DNA from: Gracilaria vermiculophylla
Taxonomy: Eukaryota; Rhodophyta; Florideophyceae; Gracilariales; Gracilariaceae
Assembly (NCBI GenBank): GCA_019155205.2
Contig: JAHNZQ020000004.1
Coordinates: forward strand, 4,168,758-4,212,647
DNA length: 43,890 nucleotides
Direction of reading: 5' to 3'
This document shows, piece by piece, positions 39,130 through 43,890 of this stretch. Position 1 is the first letter of the stretch. Each line of letters begins with the position of its first letter. A program made the position numbers and the translations under genes. The notes under the pieces were generated by a model. It saw only the letters and a list, made by a program, of their open reading frames with translations, made no database searches and was not told the origin of the DNA.

Positions 39130-42100
39130 CTAGAGTCGGAAATGCGAGGCAGGTTTTCTACGCTGAGATGACGAGGTATCGCCAGGATTTGTAGCAACTC
39201 CAAATCGTTTGATAAGGTTCTTTGTTTTAGATTGGGCAGCGAGACTGGGATCAGCCACCCCAAGCTTTGGTTTCTTTCCGCGGCGAGTCAAGGCTGTTTC
39301 AGCCTTTCGTTTCTCTGCGAGCACTGGATCAGTTTGAGCCAACGCGTCTTTCCTCGAGTCATCGGCGGCTCGCGTTTTACGTGTTTTGGACTTTCTTCGT
39401 CGTCGAGCAGCACGTCTGTCTTCTTTTTCGAGTTCTTTCTCCCCAACAAGGTTCTTCTTGTCAACAGAATATACCTCCTTCGGTGCCAAAAGAGCAGCAG
39501 AACTAATTCCCTCTGGTATAGCTTCTTCAGAAGCGAGAGCTTTCACATTGGCCTTGACAGTGACGTCAGCCTTTGCTTCGTCTGGAATGGGCGTGTAGTG
39601 TAGGTTAGAAAGGGCGTCAAGCTTTTTGGATAGTTTCTCGAAAAGCTTGTTAATCTCCTTCTGCTGTTCCCCTAAAGGCTCATCTGACTCTTTTTGCACA
39701 GCATTGGATGACAGCATTTCCTTGTTTTTCTTCTCTCGCTCTTCAGTAAACTCCTTCGCATATAGTTCTGCTAGTCCTTCGGTCGGTTTTTCCTGTGAAA
39801 TCTCTGGAAGCTCCACTCGGCCCTTCTTTGACTTTTTGGCAACGTAGTCCTCTGGTAGACGCATCACAACATCGTCATACAAGCCGTCCACAATTCGCTG
39901 CTTGATCATATCTTCTATAGCCTTATTGATTTCACTACTCAAAAACGTTTTGGGTTTAACTGCGATGTCGTGCCGCATTTCGGTTTCCAATAGACTGTCC
40001 TTGGGTCTTGCAAAAGCAGAAACCTCACCTCTAAGTTCCCATGGTTTCTTTGCTACACTTGCTTCTTCCAATATTTCAATTCTTTTCATGGTCCTAACTC
40101 GCATCCTTTGCAAAGGTGTGAGCTCTGCATCGCCTTCTTCTATCACATCAGATTCAGGAGCGGGAGAGTCTATCCCCTTCTCCTCATCAACATGATTTAC
40201 TTTTTGGTCATCGGACTCGCTCATTTCATCTTCTTCAAGAAGTTGCAGCGCTTTCTTCACTCCTTCTTTGCTTCCGGATGACCTGCATGGAGGATCAAAG
40301 AAATCTGTGTACAAGTACCGTCCTAGTTTGTCTTCTGTCTCTATTTCTTCCAAATCATCTTCACTGTCATCAGAAAACTTTTCAGAGTTTTGATCTTCGT
40401 CGGTAGCCATAAGTTTTCCCGAAAGCGCGAGGTCTTCTGCCTCATCAGCAAAGCGATCCATGTCCGCAATGCTGAAAAACCCATCTTCAAGTCGAGATTG
40501 CTTTCTCATCGATTTTGTTCTCCTATCCTCAACATTATTCTTTTCCGTACTATCGCTGTCCTTAGAATGCCCGATGGGGAGCACTTCCGAAAATTGAACC
40601 TTCTTACGTTTAAGCCCGTGCCCTCTGTTCTTCTTTGTTGCCCCAGTGCGATCGTCTTCATCACTTACTTTAGGTTCGTCGCCTTGTGACACTTCGTGTT
40701 CGGGAACCTCGTTAGGACCATCACTGTCATTTTTTTCGATTTGCTCTTCGCCATCCTCCTCAGCATGCGGCTTGTGAGGAAGAACGAGCTCGGTTCCGGA
40801 ATCGTCATCCTTCAAAGTGATCCTTCTCAGCGCTCTCTCAGCTTCTTTGTTTTTCTTTTCTATCGCGCTCACTTTTCGATTTAGGAACGCCAAAAGCGGT
40901 TTGTTGCGGAGTTCAAGTTCTTCCCATACTTGAACACTATCAAATTGATCCTCAATTTCAATCTGGGCAAGAGGACCCATCGGTGGTAATACGCGCCTTC
41001 GTTTTGGAAGTAACTGATAACGTGCATCACTTCCAAACTCTAATTTTGTCTGTTGGGCATAGCACTGAGCGAGTAGTTCTCTACAAGCACGGCTGGTTTG
41101 GGAACTACGGCGAAGAAATACTGAAGCCGACTTTTCATCTAATCCCAAAAGATCCTCTACGGATGTCACTATTTCCGACACCTCCTCAGAGGCAATATGA
41201 TGCCTGTCGTCCCCCGCTTCCAGTTTTGAATCGTCTCCTGGCTTCTTGATGAATGAATCCTTTTCTTCTGCAACTATATCGACGTTTTCAGCCCCGCAGA
41301 CGTTCTCTGATGGCCTCGACACACCCTTTTCGTCATTACCAGACAAATTGACTCTTTCCGTTCGATCCAGAGATCTCTCTGACTCATCTTCGCCCGAACG
41401 GGAAGATTCGACAGTTTCCTCAGTGCCGACTACTAATTTGTCTTCTCCTAAAGCCCTCTTCGTGGGGGTCTCTCGATGTGGACCATCTTGTACTCGTTCT
41501 CGCGACTGTCTGATAGTCTCTTGTGAGCTTTTACTACTAGAGGCAGGATTATTTGGTGGTTTTCCAGAAAGGCCTGTGCGTTCTCGACTTTTTTTCTCCC
41601 CTTCTAAGTTGCTTTGCAGCCCAGCTGCTTTGCGCTCAGTAGGAGGTTCTTCCTCTCCGCCATTCCTTTCACTGCCAACCCCTTCGGACTTCTGAGCAGC
41701 TGCACCAGTTGCATCCGTGAAATTCGGTACTGGTGCTTGAGTGTGCTCATCCACGGGTTTCAAAACCTTCAATTTCTTCTCATGTCCCGCCTTGTCAGAA
41801 GCTTGCGTACTTGGTCTTTGAATCTCTGAAGAGACTTCAGTTGCAGTTTTCGTATCTCGTGAGATCAGCGGCGCTGGGGGAGGATCTTCATCTTCAACAG
41901 GAACCGGCTGCACGTGATCATGTTTGAAACCATCAAACCCGGTAGGAAGTGTGGGAAGTGGCGATGGCGGTGAGCACTTGAATGTAAAGATATGGTCATT
42001 GTCATCAACCGTTAGAACATCTGGCTGTTCCTGAGGTGATTGAGCAAGATTTTGGGACGCAAAGTTGGTTTCAGGTTCTGTCGTGAGGGGTTTATCTGAC

Positions 42101-42954
42101 TTAAAACCAGCAATTGATAACTCTCTTTCGCCAGATACTTTGGCCGCCACATCTAGCTTCGCCGGTGAATCAGAACGAGTTAATTTCGCTTTCGTCTTAG
42201 ATTGTGTAGCATCTTGTTGTGAACCGATAGAGACGATTGATTCCAGATTATGCTTGATTGGCGGAATAAATTCACGTCCGTCACTGTTCTGCTTGTGTAG
42301 ATCAATCTGGGGTAAATTTCGCAATCGCCGCGGGTCAGGGGTATCAGGACGTTGTAGTTCAGCATCGGATACAACGGTTTGATCTGCATGTTGGGATCGA
42401 GATCTTTTCGCAGTTGCGCTCAATTGTTCCCTTTCATCATCATTTGGGACATTTTTCGCATCGACAGCACGGCCCTTCCTGGAAACAGAGCGTGTATGCC
42501 GCAATGGCGTCTGTAGAGCGTGATCCGCGAAACCAGACACACTATGCGAAGTCCGGTTCTGTACGGAAGATGCGCTTTTCTTCGTTGGCTTTTTGACTCC
42601 CAAGTTGTGACTATCTTCCTCGGCAGGATGAGGATGTGGGGTATCTTGACGAACTCCAGAGGACGCAGCACTGTCCTCTGCTTCCCTACGCGCTCTTGAC
42701 CGCGTTCGCGGGGCAGTGGCTGGCGTTTGAGGGCGTGTTGCAGAGCGAGAACGGGCCCTTACAACAGATGGTGTCTGAGAAGAAGAGATACTGTCCTCAC
42801 CACGCATCTGCGATCGTGTACGAGGCCTCGGGGTTCGAGGAGGTGGAGCGGAGTCATTGGCGTCTGAATTCACGGAAGAGCGAGCGCGAACTGGCAGAGA
42901 AGGGTTGACGATATCCTCTTCCGCAGCGCGGCGTGAGGCTCGCGTCTCCACCAT
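39130..42954 (-). CDS. MPP10: U3 snoRNP protein MPP10 with long N-terminal extension
   Basis: MPP10 binds Imp3 and Imp4 in the U3 snoRNP and small-subunit processome, needed for 18S rRNA processing. I start at the ATG at 42954 (MVETRASRRAAEED), giving 1274 residues. The open frame allows 27 more from an ATG at 43035. Family features are the helical start near 595-620, DQFDSVQVWEELELRNKPLL (about 665), acidic blocks (DEDQNSEKFSDDSEDDLEEIE), YTDFFDPPC, the core KKPWELRGEVSAFARPKDSL (about 968), IEDMIKQRIVDGLYDDVVMR, LSKKLDALSNLHYTPIP and AALLAPKEVYSVD, then a basic tail. The first 590 or so residues are Ser/Arg/Glu-rich, low complexity and not part of known MPP10 proteins (about 590-680 residues). 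No intron is needed. A TTG-only upstream part was excluded. Confidence 0.92.
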   Translation of the reverse strand: MVETRASRRAAEEDIVNPSLPVRARSSVNSDANDSAPPPRTPRPRTRSQMRGEDSISSSQTPSVVRARSRSATRPQTPATAPRTRSRARREAEDSAASSGVRQDTPHPHPAEEDSHNLGVKKPTKKSASSVQNRTSHSVSGFADHALQTPLRHTRSVSRKGRAVDAKNVPNDDEREQLSATAKRSRSQHADQTVVSDAELQRPDTPDPRRLRNLPQIDLHKQNSDGREFIPPIKHNLESIVSIGSQQDATQSKTKAKLTRSDSPAKLDVAAKVSGERELSIAGFKSDKPLTTEPETNFASQNLAQSPQEQPDVLTVDDNDHIFTFKCSPPSPLPTLPTGFDGFKHDHVQPVPVEDEDPPPAPLISRDTKTATEVSSEIQRPSTQASDKAGHEKKLKVLKPVDEHTQAPVPNFTDATGAAAQKSEGVGSERNGGEEEPPTERKAAGLQSNLEGEKKSRERTGLSGKPPNNPASSSKSSQETIRQSRERVQDGPHRETPTKRALGEDKLVVGTEETVESSRSGEDESERSLDRTERVNLSGNDEKGVSRPSENVCGAENVDIVAEEKDSFIKKPGDDSKLEAGDDRHHIASEEVSEIVTSVEDLLGLDEKSASVFLRRSSQTSRACRELLAQCYAQQTKLEFGSDARYQLLPKRRRVLPPMGPLAQIEIEDQFDSVQVWEELELRNKPLLAFLNRKVSAIEKKNKEAERALRRITLKDDDSGTELVLPHKPHAEEDGEEQIEKNDSDGPNEVPEHEVSQGDEPKVSDEDDRTGATKKNRGHGLKRKKVQFSEVLPIGHSKDSDSTEKNNVEDRRTKSMRKQSRLEDGFFSIADMDRFADEAEDLALSGKLMATDEDQNSEKFSDDSEDDLEEIETEDKLGRYLYTDFFDPPCRSSGSKEGVKKALQLLEEDEMSESDDQKVNHVDEEKGIDSPAPESDVIEEGDAELTPLQRMRVRTMKRIEILEEASVAKKPWELRGEVSAFARPKDSLLETEMRHDIAVKPKTFLSSEINKAIEDMIKQRIVDGLYDDVVMRLPEDYVAKKSKKGRVELPEISQEKPTEGLAELYAKEFTEEREKKNKEMLSSNAVQKESDEPLGEQQKEINKLFEKLSKKLDALSNLHYTPIPDEAKADVTVKANVKALASEEAIPEGISSAALLAPKEVYSVDKKNLVGEKELEKEDRRAARRRRKSKTRKTRAADDSRKDALAQTDPVLAEKRKAETALTRRGKKPKLGVADPSLAAQSKTKNLIKRFGVATNPGDTSSSQRRKPASHFRL

Positions 42955-43424
42955 GGCGAATATACGGCAGAAGCGCTGATATGCGAAAGACCAATGCGGC
43001 GTTCCTGCTGCCTGCGAAGCCAAAGAGGTCTGCATCAAGAAGTAAAGGGGATCAACAGGAGGACGACGAAGACGGCGCCGCCCATAATGCTACTCCACGT
43101 GTCCGCGTTGTAATAGACAGGCACTGGCTCCTACGATGGTCACTTAACAAATAGCAAACTGGGGCGCGAGCGGTGGAACTTGGTCCATGGCCGGCGCAAG
43201 TACTGAGCGCGGTCCGCTCGTCATTCTTCAACGAAACTACCCACTCTCTAGCAGCCAGCAGAGGTCGGCCAATTTAACCTTTGAGCCTCGACCGAGCTGC
43301 GCCTCACGTATCATGTTAGTTTCTCCAATACGTTTGCTGAAGCTCGTTGGAGCAGTTAACCACTGCAGCACTCTCAATTGCGTATTTCGGCACCGCTTTG
43401 CCGTGCAAACAGTCGTGCCAGCCA
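42955..43424. promoter_or_regulatory. shared upstream region of MPP10 and GCN5
   Basis: The two genes start 470 bp apart and diverge, so this interval should carry both promoters. I saw no clear TATA element. Open frames here are short, and none continues into either gene. Confidence 0.4.
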
Positions 43425-43890
43425 ATGGAAGCCCGCCCGCCGTCTAAAAAACCGAGGCTTTACCCGCCGCCTTTCACCTTAATTCCGCTCCCATTCGACC
43501 CTAAGCAAGTTGCCTTTAACGCATCGCACATCGACGTGGCCGTTCAAATCCCCGACCCGAGCTCTAGTTGGCCCAGCCATGTTGAGACGGAATGCGTTCC
43601 CATTTCCGAAGCAGACCTCACATCTGGAAAGCCGTACAACATAAAACCCATTGTTTCGGTTCCACAATGCAGCTCACCCCGACCCACTCCACCAAATGCC
43701 CGCATGCATCCCACTGCTGACATTCTAGGCTGGGACTCGCAGCACAACTACATTCAGCGTTGGGTGCGAATGACGAAGGAGGAACTGAACAACAATGTGA
43801 TGTTCCAAGTCGTAAAGAACGATGCGAAGAAAGAAAGTTTGTTGCTATTACTAGGGCTCAAAAACGTGTTTGTGAAACAACTGCCGAACA
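43425..43890 (+). CDS. GCN5: GCN5-type histone acetyltransferase, 5' part, runs off the edge
   Basis: GCN5 is the catalytic acetyltransferase of SAGA/ADA complexes and modifies histone H3 tails. The frame starts at an ATG in good context (gccaATGg) and is open for 155 codons to the window end. The N-terminal 110 residues are Pro/Ser-rich with a basic SKKPR near the start and look disordered. From about 112 the HAT entry sequence appears: YIQRWVRMTKEELNNNVMFQ, then VVKNDAKKESLLLLLGLKNV and FVKQLPN, matching the conserved '[20 protein letters not shown]' start of the GCN5 HAT domain. The catalytic Glu, acetyl-CoA loop and bromodomain must lie beyond the edge. The family call rests on about 35 residues. 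Confidence 0.85.
   Translation, partial: MEARPPSKKPRLYPPPFTLIPLPFDPKQVAFNASHIDVAVQIPDPSSSWPSHVETECVPISEADLTSGKPYNIKPIVSVPQCSSPRPTPPNARMHPTADILGWDSQHNYIQRWVRMTKEELNNNVMFQVVKNDAKKESLLLLLGLKNVFVKQLPN

Noticed and set aside
1..43890. CRISPR arrays, bacterial operons or an integrated prophage
   Set aside because: No spaced direct repeats and no phage or Cas motifs. Gene content and introns are eukaryotic.

Overview
The window is nuclear DNA of a eukaryote. Its genes encode an ER insertase subunit, a splicing factor, a proteasome subunit, Pelota, alpha-tubulin, a TRAPP subunit, MPP10 and GCN5. Several genes carry short GT-AG introns. A probable plastid-lumen FKBP (twin-arginine signal) and a REVEILLE/LHY-type MYB point to a photosynthetic eukaryote. 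Mostly intronless genes, introns of only 68-110 bp and AT-rich repeat deserts would suit a red alga. That placement is an inference of low to moderate confidence.

Layout. 1-2.4 kb: decayed mobile DNA, including a complete but inactivated Tc1/mariner copy with terminal repeats and a TA duplication. 3.2-6.0 kb: EMC2 (-), an unrecognised protein (+), and a Frag1/DRAM/Sfk1-family membrane protein (-). 6.0-8.7 kb: no clear gene. 8.7-13.9 kb: compact housekeeping cluster of SLU7 (+), PSMA1 (-), a plastid FKBP with one intron (+), and Pelota/Dom34 (-). 13.9-18.3 kb: AT-rich gene desert. 18.3-22.5 kb: TTC4/Cns1 co-chaperone (+, three exons), a possible 77-residue membrane protein (-), mitochondrial uS9 (+), and AAMP/Sqt1 WD40 protein (-, two exons). 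22.5-24.5 kb: no gene seen.

24.5-33.8 kb is a strikingly GC-rich island. It holds three co-oriented, intronless minus-strand genes: a RVE/LHY-like MYB, a large low-complexity protein with three dispersed STPR-like basic motifs, and alpha-tubulin. They are separated by GC-rich spacers with (GCC)n tracts, a Z-DNA-prone CG run and 8-bp tandem repeats. 34.2-36.6 kb: TRAPPC13 (+) and an unrecognised two-exon membrane protein (-). 36.6-39.1 kb: gene-poor, with a 38-bp perfect tandem duplication and faint remnants. 39.1-43.9 kb: MPP10 (-) with an unusually long N-terminal extension, divergent from the start of a GCN5-type histone acetyltransferase (+) that runs off the right edge.

The genes do not form one pathway. 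Most are core machinery: protein insertion and trafficking (EMC2, TRAPPC13), ribosome biogenesis, assembly and rescue (MPP10, AAMP/Sqt1, Pelota, uS9m), splicing, proteolysis, chaperoning and chromatin. The most unusual content is the pair of probable DNA-binding proteins in the GC island and the enlarged MPP10. I found no CRISPR array, bacterial-type operon, tRNA or rRNA.
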